22,024 bases of DNA, taken from contig JAICRS010000015.1 of the NCBI GenBank assembly GCA_025966335.1, forward strand, positions 1 to 22,024. Reading direction: 5' to 3'. Positions within the stretch are counted from its first letter, which is position 1, and each line of letters begins with the position of its first letter. Both the position numbers and the translations under genes were made by a program. The stretch is from Nocardioidaceae bacterium (GTDB lineage: Bacteria; Actinomycetota; Actinomycetes; Propionibacteriales; Nocardioidaceae). Under the pieces are notes generated by a model, which was not told the DNA's origin, ran no database searches, and saw nothing but the letters and a program-made list of their open reading frames with translations. Below, in pieces: positions 7,132-14,259 of the stretch.

Positions 7132-8790
7132 ATGAGCAGACCCACGATCTTGACCGTCGACGACGACCCCCAGGTCTCCGCCGCGATCTCGCGCGACCTG
7201 CGCCGGCGGTACGGCGGCGACTACCGGATCGTCCGGGCGACCTCGGGGACCGACGCCCTGGACGCGCTGACGAAGCTGGCCCTGCGCAACCAGGCCGTGG
7301 CCCTGATCGCGTCCGACCAGCGGATGCCGCAGATGACCGGCATCGAGATGCTGGAGCTGGCCCGCAGCCACGCCCCCGAGGCGAAGTACCTGCTGCTCAC
7401 CGCGTACGCCGACACCGATGTCGCGATCAAGGCGATCAACGAGATCGGGCTCGACCACTACCTGCTCAAGCCGTGGGACCCTCCCGAGGACCGGCTCTAC
7501 CCGGTCATCGACGAGCTGCTGGACGACTGGCAGCACGCGCATCCCGACCACTCCTCCGACGTGCGGGTCGTCGGGCACCGGTGGTCCGACCGCAGCCACG
7601 AGATCAAGACGTTCCTGGCCCGCAACCACGTCCCCTACCGGTGGTACGACATCGAGCGCGACGCCGAGGCAGTGCAGCTGTCGGGGCTGGCCGGGGCGGC
7701 ACCGGCCGACCTGCCGCTGGTGCTCGTCCCCGACGGCGACCCGCTCCAGTCGCCCTCCACGCTCGACCTGGCCGGCGCGCTCGGGCTGCGCACGACCGCC
7801 GACCAGCGGCTGTACGACGTGTGCATCGTCGGCGGCGGGCCCGCGGGACTGGCCGCCGCCGTGTATGCCGCATCGGAGGGGCTCAGCACGGTCATCGTCG
7901 AGCGGGAGGCACCGGGCGGGCAGGCCGGTCAGAGTGCCGCGATCGAGAACTACCTCGGCTTCCCCAAGGGACTGACCGGCTCGGACCTCGCCCAGCGCGC
8001 GGTGGCCCAGGTGTCCCGGTTCGGCGCGGAGATGGTGCTGGCTCGCGACGTGGTCGGTTTCGAGACACGGGGGCCCGTGCGCGCCGTACTCCTCGAAGGG
8101 CCGGCGGAGATCGAGGCGCGGTCGCTGATCGTGGCGACCGGTGTCTCCTACCGGCGCCTGGAGGGTGACGGACTCGACGAGCTCACCGGCCGCGGCGTCT
8201 ACTACGGCGTCACCGCCGGCGAGGCGGGCCAGTGCGAGGGCGACGACGTCTACATCGTCGGGGCGGCCAACTCGGCGGGACAGGCGGCGCTGAACCTGGC
8301 CGGCTACGCCAAGCGGGTGGTGCTCGTGGTCCGCGCCGCCACCCTCGAGCTGACGATGTCGCGCTACCTGATGGAGCGGATCCTGGCCGCACCCAACATC
8401 GAGGTGCGGTACCGCACCGAGGTGGTCGCCTGCCGGGGCGACGGGCACCTGGAGTCGCTCACGCTGGCCGACAAGGAGTCCGGGCTCAGCGAAGAGGTCG
8501 GGTCGAGCTGGCTGTTCATCTTCATCGGGGCCTCACCCCGCACCGACTGGCTCGGCCCCGAGGTGGTCCGCGACCACCTCGGTTTCGTCGTGACCGGCCC
8601 GGACCTCCAGGCACCCGGCCACACCGACGCGTGGCCGCTGGCCCGGGTCCCGTTCACGCTGGAGACCAGCGTCCCCGGGGTGTTCGCGGCCGGTGATGTC
8701 CGGCTCGACTCGATGAAACGGGTCGCGTCGGCCGTCGGCGAGGGCGCGATGTCGGTCTACCTCGTGCACCGCTACCTGGCCACGATCTGA
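7132..8790 (+). CDS. Fused receiver domain / glutaredoxin-like / thioredoxin-reductase-like FAD oxidoreductase
   Basis: A 552-residue cytoplasmic three-part fusion. Residues 1-130 are a CheY-type receiver: D10-D11-D12 acidic pocket, phosphoacceptor D62 in S-D-Q-R-M-P, T90 and K113 in L-L-K-P-W. Residues about 143-222 resemble a glutaredoxin fold, but where a CxxC would stand the sequence is W-S-D-R-S-H (151-156), so it lacks redox cysteines. Residues about 227-552 are a TrxR-type flavoprotein: FAD site G-G-G-P-A-G-L (234-240), P-G-G-Q-A-G-Q (261-267), NAD(P) site G-A-A-N-S-A-G (377-383), and G-D-V near 521. The C-A-T-C disulfide of TrxR is replaced by V-T-A-G-E-A near 360-365. It is named in databases as fused response regulator/thioredoxin-disulfide reductase, but the active-site cysteines are missing here. 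It overlaps the downstream kinase by one base (TGATG). Confidence 0.9.
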   Translation: MSRPTILTVDDDPQVSAAISRDLRRRYGGDYRIVRATSGTDALDALTKLALRNQAVALIASDQRMPQMTGIEMLELARSHAPEAKYLLLTAYADTDVAIKAINEIGLDHYLLKPWDPPEDRLYPVIDELLDDWQHAHPDHSSDVRVVGHRWSDRSHEIKTFLARNHVPYRWYDIERDAEAVQLSGLAGAAPADLPLVLVPDGDPLQSPSTLDLAGALGLRTTADQRLYDVCIVGGGPAGLAAAVYAASEGLSTVIVEREAPGGQAGQSAAIENYLGFPKGLTGSDLAQRAVAQVSRFGAEMVLARDVVGFETRGPVRAVLLEGPAEIEARSLIVATGVSYRRLEGDGLDELTGRGVYYGVTAGEAGQCEGDDVYIVGAANSAGQAALNLAGYAKRVVLVVRAATLELTMSRYLMERILAAPNIEVRYRTEVVACRGDGHLESLTLADKESGLSEEVGSSWLFIFIGASPRTDWLGPEVVRDHLGFVVTGPDLQAPGHTDAWPLARVPFTLETSVPGVFAAGDVRLDSMKRVASAVGEGAMSVYLVHRYLATI

Positions 8791-10172
8791 TGCGGGTCGA
8801 GGACCTCAGGCCGTTGGGCCTGTTCGACGGACTGACCGACGACCAGCTCGTTGAGCTGATCGAGGCGGGGACCGAGGTGCCGGTCGAACCCGGTGTCGAC
8901 CTGTTCCAGGAAGGTGAGCACGCGGACTTCTGGTGGGTCCTGATCGACGGCGCCCTCGACCTGGTCCGCCACGTCGGTCGTGAGGACACCGTGGTCGGAC
9001 GGATGGACACACCGGGTCGGTGGGCCGGTGGCTTCCGGGCGTGGGACGAGCACGGCGTCTACCTGGCCACCGCCCGCGGCGTGGTCGCCGGCCGGGTCCT
9101 GAAGCTTCCGGCGGAGGTGCTCCGGGACCGCACGCAGGTGTGGTTCCCGCTCGGCGGCCACCTGATCGCGGGACTGTACGGAACGGCGCGCAGCATCGAG
9201 TCGACGGCGCGACAGCGGGAGTCGCTGGTGACCCTCGGCACGCTCGCGGCCGGCCTCGCGCACGAGCTGAACAACCCGGCGGCCGCGGCAACCCGCTCGG
9301 TCGACGCGCTCGAGGCCGCCTGCCAGATGCTGCTGTCCTCGCTCAGCCGGCTGGCGCAGCACGAGATCTCGGCCGCGCAGTTCAGTGCCGTCGACGCGTT
9401 GCGGCGCGAGGTCGAGCCCGCGGCAACGGCCTTGGACCCGCTGGCGCTGTCCGACCAGGAGGAAGCGCTGACGACGTGGCTCGCCGACCGCGGGGTGGAG
9501 CGCGACTGGGTGATCGCCTCGTCGCTCGCGGCGGCCGGGGTCGACCTCGCCTGGTGCGACCGGGCGGCGGACGTGCTCCAGGGAACAGCCCTGGAGCCCG
9601 GCCTGGAATGGGTGGCCAGCACCTTCTCGGTCGCCACCCTGATCGCCGACGTCAAGGAGTCGACCCGGCGGGTGTCCGAGCTGGTCGCCGCGGTCCGGTC
9701 ATACTCACAGATGGACCGGGCGTCGATGCAGCACGTCGACGTGACCGAGGGGCTCGAGAGCACGTTGGTGATGCTCGGGCACAAGCTCCGGGACGGGATC
9801 ACGGTCGTGCGTGACTACGGGACCGGCGTACCCCTCATCGACGCCTACCCCGGCGAGCTCAACCAGGTCTGGACCAACCTCATCGACAACGCGGTCGACG
9901 CGATGAACGGCGGTGGGACGTTGCGGCTCGGCACCCGGAGCGACGGGGACGCGGTCGTCGTGGAGGTCGGCGACACCGGGTCGGGGATCCCGGCGGCGGT
10001 GGCGGCCAGGGCGTTCGAGGCGTTCTACACCACCAAGGACGTCGGCAAGGGGACCGGCCTCGGCCTGGACATCGCCCGGCGAATCGTCGTGGACCGGCAC
10101 GGCGGCACGATCGAGATCGACTCCGCGGCGACAGAGACGGTCCTGCGGGTCCGCCTGCCCGTCCGGCGTTGA
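8790..10172 (+). CDS. Soluble histidine kinase with N-terminal cyclic-nucleotide-binding-like domain
   Basis: A 460-residue protein with no membrane segment. Residues 1-120 form a cNMP-binding fold (L-F-D-G-L-T-D-D-Q-L, F-Q-E-G-E-H-A-D-F-W-W-V-L), but the phosphate-binding cassette (G-E-x-x-L ... R) is not recognisable: the region reads P-G-R-W-A-G-G-F-R. H158 in A-G-L-A-H-E-L-N-N-P is the phosphorylation site. The ATPase part has N363/N367 (W-T-N-L-I-D-N-A-V-D), G1 D-T-G-S-G-I-P (395-401) and G2 G-K-G-T-G-L-G-L (419-426). The region 170-300 between H box and ATPase is longer than usual and alpha-helical in character. The start ATG shares a base with the upstream stop, so the two proteins are made together; the receiver of the upstream fusion is the obvious phosphotransfer partner. 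Confidence 0.9.
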   Translation: MRVEDLRPLGLFDGLTDDQLVELIEAGTEVPVEPGVDLFQEGEHADFWWVLIDGALDLVRHVGREDTVVGRMDTPGRWAGGFRAWDEHGVYLATARGVVAGRVLKLPAEVLRDRTQVWFPLGGHLIAGLYGTARSIESTARQRESLVTLGTLAAGLAHELNNPAAAATRSVDALEAACQMLLSSLSRLAQHEISAAQFSAVDALRREVEPAATALDPLALSDQEEALTTWLADRGVERDWVIASSLAAAGVDLAWCDRAADVLQGTALEPGLEWVASTFSVATLIADVKESTRRVSELVAAVRSYSQMDRASMQHVDVTEGLESTLVMLGHKLRDGITVVRDYGTGVPLIDAYPGELNQVWTNLIDNAVDAMNGGGTLRLGTRSDGDAVVVEVGDTGSGIPAAVAARAFEAFYTTKDVGKGTGLGLDIARRIVVDRHGGTIEIDSAATETVLRVRLPVRR

Positions 10173-10200
10173 ACCGGCTGGTCGGGCCAACCGGGCCGGT
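10173..10200 (+). terminator. Possible hairpin after the kinase gene
   Basis: ACCGGC (10173-10178) and GCCGGT (10195-10200) form a 6-bp stem with a 16-base loop directly after the kinase stop codon. There is no U-tract. The next gene remnant lies on the opposite strand, so a terminator would be expected here. Confidence 0.25.
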
Positions 10201-10245
10201 CAGGCACCGTCGTGTCCCGGTTGAGGCACGCCAGCCGGCGGGAGG

Positions 10246-10488
10246 GTCCTCCGCCAGCGCGGCGTCAAGCCTCCGTCGGGACGGTTCCACGGCGCCGTCC
10301 CAGAGCGCGGAGAGCTGTTCGGGTGTGTCGTCGGCTGCGGAGGAGAACTCCCAGTCGTTGCTGCCGTCCCAGCCGGTGGTGTCCCAGGGCGCGCCGATCG
10401 GCTGCCCGCTGAGCTTGACGGTGAAGGTGTAGTCCTCGACCTCGGTGCCGGCGAGGGGAGGTTCCCACGGGTAGTCACTGTCGGTCAT
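10246..10488 (-). pseudogene. DinB/DUF664 (mycothiol-transferase-like) protein remnant, internally deleted
   Basis: The frame begins MTDSDYPWEPPLAGTEVE, the typical N-terminus of actinobacterial DUF664/DinB proteins. It then jumps to D-Y-T-F-T-V-K-L-S-G-Q-P-I-G and D-W-E-F-S-S-A-A-D-D-T-P-E-Q-L, then A-L-W-D-G-A-V-E-P-S-R-R-R-L-D, which normally lie about 50-60 residues further on. The helical segment with the first metal-binding His is therefore missing, and similarity stops near residue 80 of a family about 160-190 residues long. The open frame continues antisense into the kinase gene but without family likeness. The ATG overlaps the stop of the upstream glutaredoxin gene (ATGA), so it was the second cistron of that operon. 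Missing lengths are estimated from memory of the family. Confidence 0.65.
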
Positions 10489-10946
10489 GGCGCGAGGGTA
10501 GACCGCACCGCAGACGGGGCCGGGTTCACCCAGGCGGTGCCGCCGACGAAGACGGTCGGCACGGTCTCGTTCCCGTCATTCACGCTGCGGACGCGCGCGG
10601 AGGCGTCGTCGTCGCGGGAGACATCGACCCAGACCGCCTGGTTCCCGGTCCGGCCTAACGCCAACCGGAGACGGAGACAGTAGACACAGCCGGCTCGCCA
10701 GTAGATGAGCGGTACATCCGCTTCCGACGCCTGCTCCCGCGCAGTCGCGTCCGCCTGTGAGCGAGGGAAGAACCAGGGCGAGAGGAGCCAGGCCAGGACC
10801 AGTAGCGCACCTGCGCCCAGCGTGCTGGTGAGTTTCGGCCAACCGTCCACGAGCAGGATCATCGAGACCGCCGCCATGGAGATAGACGGAAGCCATTGGA
10901 CGGCGGCCGCCGGCAGACGAGAGCCGCGTTCGGGATCTTCAGCCAT
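10485..10946 (-). CDS. Membrane-anchored glutaredoxin-like protein
   Basis: A 153-residue protein with two predicted membrane segments (about 20-36 and 39-60; the second ends W-L-L-S-P-W-F-F-P) followed by a glutaredoxin domain (about 78-153). The redox motif is C87-V-Y-C90 in A-G-C-V-Y-C-L-R-L, and the cis-proline is P130 in E-T-V-P-T-V-F-V-G. It probably reduces disulfides or mycothiol mixed disulfides at the inner face of the membrane; the substrate is unknown. ATG 10946 is preceded by TACGGT with 6-base spacing, so it may be leaderless; a GGTGG also lies next to the ATG. Its stop overlaps the start of the DinB remnant. The gene is divergent from the GNAT gene. Confidence 0.82.
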   Translation of the reverse strand: MAEDPERGSRLPAAAVQWLPSISMAAVSMILLVDGWPKLTSTLGAGALLVLAWLLSPWFFPRSQADATAREQASEADVPLIYWRAGCVYCLRLRLALGRTGNQAVWVDVSRDDDASARVRSVNDGNETVPTVFVGGTAWVNPAPSAVRSTLAP

Positions 10947-10952
10947 CCCACC

Positions 10953-10958
10953 ACCGTA
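10953..10958 (-). promoter_or_regulatory. Candidate leaderless -10 element (TACGGT)
   Basis: TACGGT fits TANNNT and ends 6 bases before the glutaredoxin ATG at 10946. Its context GTTACGGTGGTG repeats that of the -10 at 7093-7098. Confidence 0.4.
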
Positions 10959-11010
10959 ACGACCGAACCGGTGACGTGTCGGGAACCGCTCTTGCGGGTA
11001 TCCCAGCACG

Positions 11011-11316
11011 ATGAACCTGCAGATAGTGGACGCACCGGAGCGCAAGCGATTCGAGGCCGTTCGTGACGGGACGGTTCTCGGTTTTGCGGCCTACCAGAAG
11101 ACCGACGAGCTGATGGTCTTCACCCACACCGAGGTCGACCCGTCAGTCGAGGGGCAGGGCATCGGTGGCTCCCTCGTGCGCGGCGCCCTCGACCAGGCAC
11201 GGAGTCTCGGGCTTCGAGTGCTGCCGATCTGCCCGTTCGTCCAGGCTTGGATGGCCCGCCATCCCGAGTACGTCGACCTGGACTACCGGCGGCCGGCCAG
11301 CACGGTCACCGACTGA
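11011..11316 (+). CDS. Small GNAT-family N-acetyltransferase (Acetyltransf_CG type)
   Basis: A 101-residue single-domain protein of the short GCN5-related type (PF14542-like, YidJ/YjdJ group). It shows a short N-terminal sheet (F-E-A-V-R-D-G-T-V-L-G-F-A-A-Y), the F-T-H-T-E-V-D-P strand at 37-44 and the acetyl-CoA loop E-G-Q-G-I-G-G-S-L-V at 47-56, then the P-I-C-P-F-V-Q-A-W motif at 72-80 typical of this subfamily. The substrate is unknown; related proteins bind CoA and lack a defined acceptor. No Shine-Dalgarno is visible before ATG 11011; TATCCC lies 6 bases upstream. The gene ends 2 bp from the terC stop, in convergent orientation. Confidence 0.85.
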   Translation: MNLQIVDAPERKRFEAVRDGTVLGFAAYQKTDELMVFTHTEVDPSVEGQGIGGSLVRGALDQARSLGLRVLPICPFVQAWMARHPEYVDLDYRRPASTVTD

Positions 11317-11318
11317 CG

Positions 11319-12551
11319 TTATCGGCGCGTGACGATCTGCGGGTCGTCGAACGGGGGCGCCTCGCCGCGAGCGACGGCGGCGTCGTGGCTGGCCAGGGCG
11401 CGCTCCAGGAGATCCATCAGCTCGGACTCGTCGCGGACCATCTGCCGGTACTTCGGGCCGAGCGCGATGATCTGGTCACGCTCACCGACGAGTGCGCGGA
11501 AGATGCGTTCACGTTCGTCCGGGTCGGTCGTGTACTCGGCGTCGAGGTAGGCGGTCGCGTGCCGGCGCGCGTTGGAGATCGCGTTCTGCGCCCGTCCGCG
11601 CTTGCTGAACAGCGAAGCCAGCACGGTGACCACTAGAACGCCGAGGATCACGGACAACGACAGTCCGGTGCTGATCTCGACGACGGCCACCGGTTCTCCG
11701 TCGTTGATGAACGGCACGGTGTTCTCGTGAAGCGCGTGCAGGATCAGCTTCACGCCGATGAACCCGAGAATCGCGGCGAGGCCGTAGGAGAGGTAGATCA
11801 GCCGGTCGAGCAGACCGTCGATGAGGAAGTACAGCTGGCGCAGCCCGAGCAGGGAGAACGCGGTGGCGGTGAAGACGATGAAGACGTTCTGGGTGAGCCC
11901 GAAGATGGCCGGAATCGAGTCGAGTGCGAACAGGATGTCGGTGCCGGCGATGGCGACCATCACCAGCAGCATCGGTGTCATCGCCCGCTTGCCGTCGATG
12001 GTGGTGAACAGCTTGTCGCCGTCGTAGTGCTCGCTGGTGTGGAACACCTTGCGGGCCAGGCGGACCATGACGTTGTCGGCCGTGTGGGACTCCTCCCCTT
12101 CCGGTCGCAGCATGTGGCCGGCGGTGAGCAGCAGGACCAGGCCGAAGAGGTAGAACACCCAGGCGAACGCATTGATCAGTGCGGCACCGACGAAGATGAA
12201 CCCGGTGCGAGCGAACAGTGAGAAGACGATGCCGAACAGCAGCACCTTCTGCTGGTCCTCCCGCGGGACCCGGAAGCTGGTCATGATGATCAGGAAGACG
12301 AACAGGTTGTCGACCGAGAGCGCCTTCTCGGTGACGTAGCCGGCGAAGTACTCCGAGCCCATCGTCGTGCCGCCGAAGACCAGCACTCCGAGGCCGAACG
12401 CGATCGCGATCCCGACATACGCCGCGGACCACACCGCCGCCTCCCGGAGGGTGGGCACGTGTGCCTTGCGGACATGGAAGACGAAGTCGAAGACCAGGAG
12501 CGCGACGATGCCGAGCACCGTGAGGGCCCACACCCAGGTTGGTGCGTCCAT
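11319..12551 (-). CDS. TerC family integral membrane protein
   Basis: A 410-residue polytopic membrane protein. TerC proteins are linked to tellurium resistance and, in better studied cases, to metal (Mn) handling during protein secretion. Typical motifs are T-E-K-A-L-S-V-D-N-L-F-V-F (74-86) and A-G-T-D-I-L-F-A-L-D-S-I-P-A-I-F-G (202-218), with acidic residues inside membrane helices, and nine or so hydrophobic segments. It is longer than the usual 320-340 residues because of a hydrophilic C-terminal tail from about 317, rich in Arg, Glu and Asp and probably helical. ATG 12551 shares a base with the stop of the upstream oxidoreductase remnant (TGATG), so its translation likely depends on that remnant being translated. 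Confidence 0.92.
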   Translation of the reverse strand: MDAPTWVWALTVLGIVALLVFDFVFHVRKAHVPTLREAAVWSAAYVGIAIAFGLGVLVFGGTTMGSEYFAGYVTEKALSVDNLFVFLIIMTSFRVPREDQQKVLLFGIVFSLFARTGFIFVGAALINAFAWVFYLFGLVLLLTAGHMLRPEGEESHTADNVMVRLARKVFHTSEHYDGDKLFTTIDGKRAMTPMLLVMVAIAGTDILFALDSIPAIFGLTQNVFIVFTATAFSLLGLRQLYFLIDGLLDRLIYLSYGLAAILGFIGVKLILHALHENTVPFINDGEPVAVVEISTGLSLSVILGVLVVTVLASLFSKRGRAQNAISNARRHATAYLDAEYTTDPDERERIFRALVGERDQIIALGPKYRQMVRDESELMDLLERALASHDAAVARGEAPPFDDPQIVTRR

Positions 12552-12904
12552 CAGGTGGTCCGCCGTAGTCCGGCGAGGACCTCGTTGAACGCCTCGGTGG
12601 TCGACGGGTGGGTCAGGCCGCGGGTCTTCCTGACGATCTTCGGCCGCGGCATGACGGCGATCTCGGACACCACGCTTGCGTCGACCTTGATCCCCGCCTC
12701 GTCCACTCTGCTTTCGTCGCGCACGGCGGTGACCGCGGTGCTTGGGAGGACCTCGACGCCCTGCTCCTCCAAGACCGCAGCTGCCCGGTCCGGCCGGGCC
12801 GCCGCTTGGTGGATCAGCGCCTTGGTCCGTACGCAGTTGATGTTGGTGCAGCTGCCGCCCTTGCCCCATCCCAGGACCGCGACGTCCACCTCGATGTCAG
12901 CCAT
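12551..12904 (-). pseudogene. Pyridine nucleotide-disulfide oxidoreductase remnant with several in-frame deletions
   Basis: The 117-codon open frame is a shrunken copy of a flavoprotein disulfide reductase (mercuric/dihydrolipoyl reductase type, normally about 460 residues). In order it keeps V-D-V-A-V-L-G-W-G-K-G-G (N-terminal FAD strand), S-C-T-N-I-N-C-V-R-T-K-A-L-I-H (redox Cx4C at C19/C24), V-L-E-E-Q-G-V-E-V-L-P-S-T-A-V-T-A-V, then M-P-R-P-K-I-V-R-K-T-R-G-L, and finally T-H-P-S-T-T-E-A-F-N-E-V-L-A-G-L. Blocks adjacent here are tens to over a hundred residues apart in the family, implying four internal deletions that all kept the frame. It cannot bind FAD or NAD(P) normally. GGAAGG precedes the ATG, and the stop overlaps the terC start. 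It could be a pseudogene or a retained short translated leader; a new small-protein function is less likely. Confidence 0.75.
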
Positions 12905-12913
12905 GGTCCCTTC

Positions 12914-13112
12914 CTACTCCCGATGATCAAGGGCGGGAAGCCGGCGCGGCGAGCTGTCAGCGGGCACCACGAGCGAGTCGAAGGTCTCGGAGTCGAGCGG
13001 GTGGGCCGCTGTCGTTGGTGTCGATGAGCTCGACGGTGCTTCCACCCTTGGTGACGATGCCGGCGATGGCCTGGCCCATGTTGCCGGTGCCGATGATCGA
13101 GAAGTGCGTCAT
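12914..13112 (-). pseudogene. F420-type NADP oxidoreductase remnant, deleted and frameshifted
   Basis: A strong ribosome binding site (GAGGAAATC before the ATG) leads into MTHFSIIGTGNMGQAIAG and then I-V-T-K-G-G-S-T-V-E-L-I-D, the N-terminal Rossmann strand and glycine loop of NADP oxidoreductases of the coenzyme-F420-dependent family. After about 34 codons the sequence jumps, in a different frame, to H-P-L-D-S-E-T-F-D-S-L-V-V-P-A-D, a block from the C-terminal half of that family, ending at the TAG at 12914-12916. About 130-150 residues and the frame are lost, so the product is not functional. It heads the operon leading through the disulfide-oxidoreductase remnant to terC and is divergent from the universal stress gene. 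Confidence 0.7.
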
Positions 13113-13176
13113 GATTTCCTCGCCGGAACGCCGTAACGTCCAGGTGGTCGGACTGAGCGAGACCGGGAGGTCAGCG

Positions 13177-14073
13177 ATGGTGGACGACGCTGGGGAGCTC
13201 TCGTTCGGGGACACGAGGCCCGAACGGCCGATCGTCGTTGGCTACAACGGGAAGAACCACAGCCGGGACGCGTTGCTGTGGGCTGCCGCCGAGGCGGCAC
13301 GGCGGGACGCGCCGCTGCTCGTCGTGTACGCCGCCAACTACCCGGGAATGACCCTCGGTCCCGGGCCCGGCCTGCTCGAACCGGAGCCGGGAGCGCTCGA
13401 CGCCGCCCAGGAGGTGACCGTCCGCGGGGTCTCCGAAGCCCTTGCTGCCGCACCCGGTCTGCACGTCGCCGGCGCCACCGAAGTCACCAGTCCCTCGGAA
13501 GCGCTGACGGAGGAAAGTGCCCGCGCCGCGCTGCTGGTGATCGGCAGCCGCGGCTACGGCCGTGTGGTCGGCGCACTTCTGGGATCCGTCGCTTTCGCCG
13601 TCGCGGCCCGGGCGAGGTGCCCGGTGATCGTCGTGAAGGACGAGCCGACGAAACGACCGGTCGGGCCTGACCACCGGGTTGTCGTGGGCACCGACGGCTC
13701 TCCGCAAGCGGCGGCCGCAGTCGGCTTCGCTGCTGATCGTGCGACAGTCGCCTCGGCGGCCCTGGAGGTGGTCACCTGCACCGGAGAACACCCCGGCATG
13801 GACGCAGATCAGCTGCGTGCGACAGCAGCCCTGATTGCCGGATCCACAGCAGAGCAGGTGCGCGACACCCACCCTGGACTGACCGTCACGACGCGCGTCG
13901 AGGACTGTCCTCCCGAGCGGACTCTGGTCGACGCCTCGTCAGACGCCGGAATGGTGGTCGTCGGCACCCGCGGTCGCGGCGCCTTCGAGGGCATGTTGCT
14001 CGGGTCGGTCAGCCACGCCGTGATCCACGGCGCCCAGTGCCTCGTGGCCGTGGTCGAGGAGGACCACGTCTGA
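13177..14073 (+). CDS. Tandem-domain universal stress protein (UspA family)
   Basis: A 298-residue cytoplasmic protein with two UspA domains (about 16-154 and 166-295). Both carry the ATP-binding signature: G-S-R-G-Y-G-R-V-V-G-A-L-L-G-S-V (123-138) and G-T-R-G-R-G-A-F-E-G-M-L-L-G-S-V (263-278). Such two-domain proteins are typical of actinobacteria, bind ATP and are usually induced by hypoxia, stationary phase or other stress. The start is ATG 13177, with GGGAGG seven bases upstream. It shares a 64-bp divergent promoter region with the oxidoreductase remnant operon, which points to a former shared stress regulon with terC. Confidence 0.93.
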   Translation: MVDDAGELSFGDTRPERPIVVGYNGKNHSRDALLWAAAEAARRDAPLLVVYAANYPGMTLGPGPGLLEPEPGALDAAQEVTVRGVSEALAAAPGLHVAGATEVTSPSEALTEESARAALLVIGSRGYGRVVGALLGSVAFAVAARARCPVIVVKDEPTKRPVGPDHRVVVGTDGSPQAAAAVGFAADRATVASAALEVVTCTGEHPGMDADQLRATAALIAGSTAEQVRDTHPGLTVTTRVEDCPPERTLVDASSDAGMVVVGTRGRGAFEGMLLGSVSHAVIHGAQCLVAVVEEDHV

Positions 14074-14259
14074 CCAGTGCGCGGCGACCACCAGTGCCTG
14101 GGTCCCGGTGTCCAGCGTGGGTTGGATGACCGGGGCGAACGTCACCGACCAGTGCTCACGTGCCTCCGCCATCAGAGCGACGGCCCCAGCGAACAGGCGA
14201 CGTGCACGTCGTGGCCGCCCCTCGTGCCCACCAGGCGCCGACACGACACGTCCAGCGAC
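14074..14259. other. Gap after the universal stress gene; no confident gene
   Basis: This 186-bp gap has no gene I can support. On the minus strand one frame reads E-H-W-S-V-T-F-A-P-V-I-Q-P-T-L-D-T and then Q-A-L-V-V-A-A-H-W-S-D-V-V-L-L. That is loosely like the middle of a UspA domain and could be a decayed fragment, but the likeness is weak and the frame continues antisense into the neighbouring gene. Confidence 0.3.

Noticed and set aside
7033..8448. 471-codon minus-strand frame
   Set aside because: Antisense shadow of the receiver/reductase fusion; no recognisable motif.
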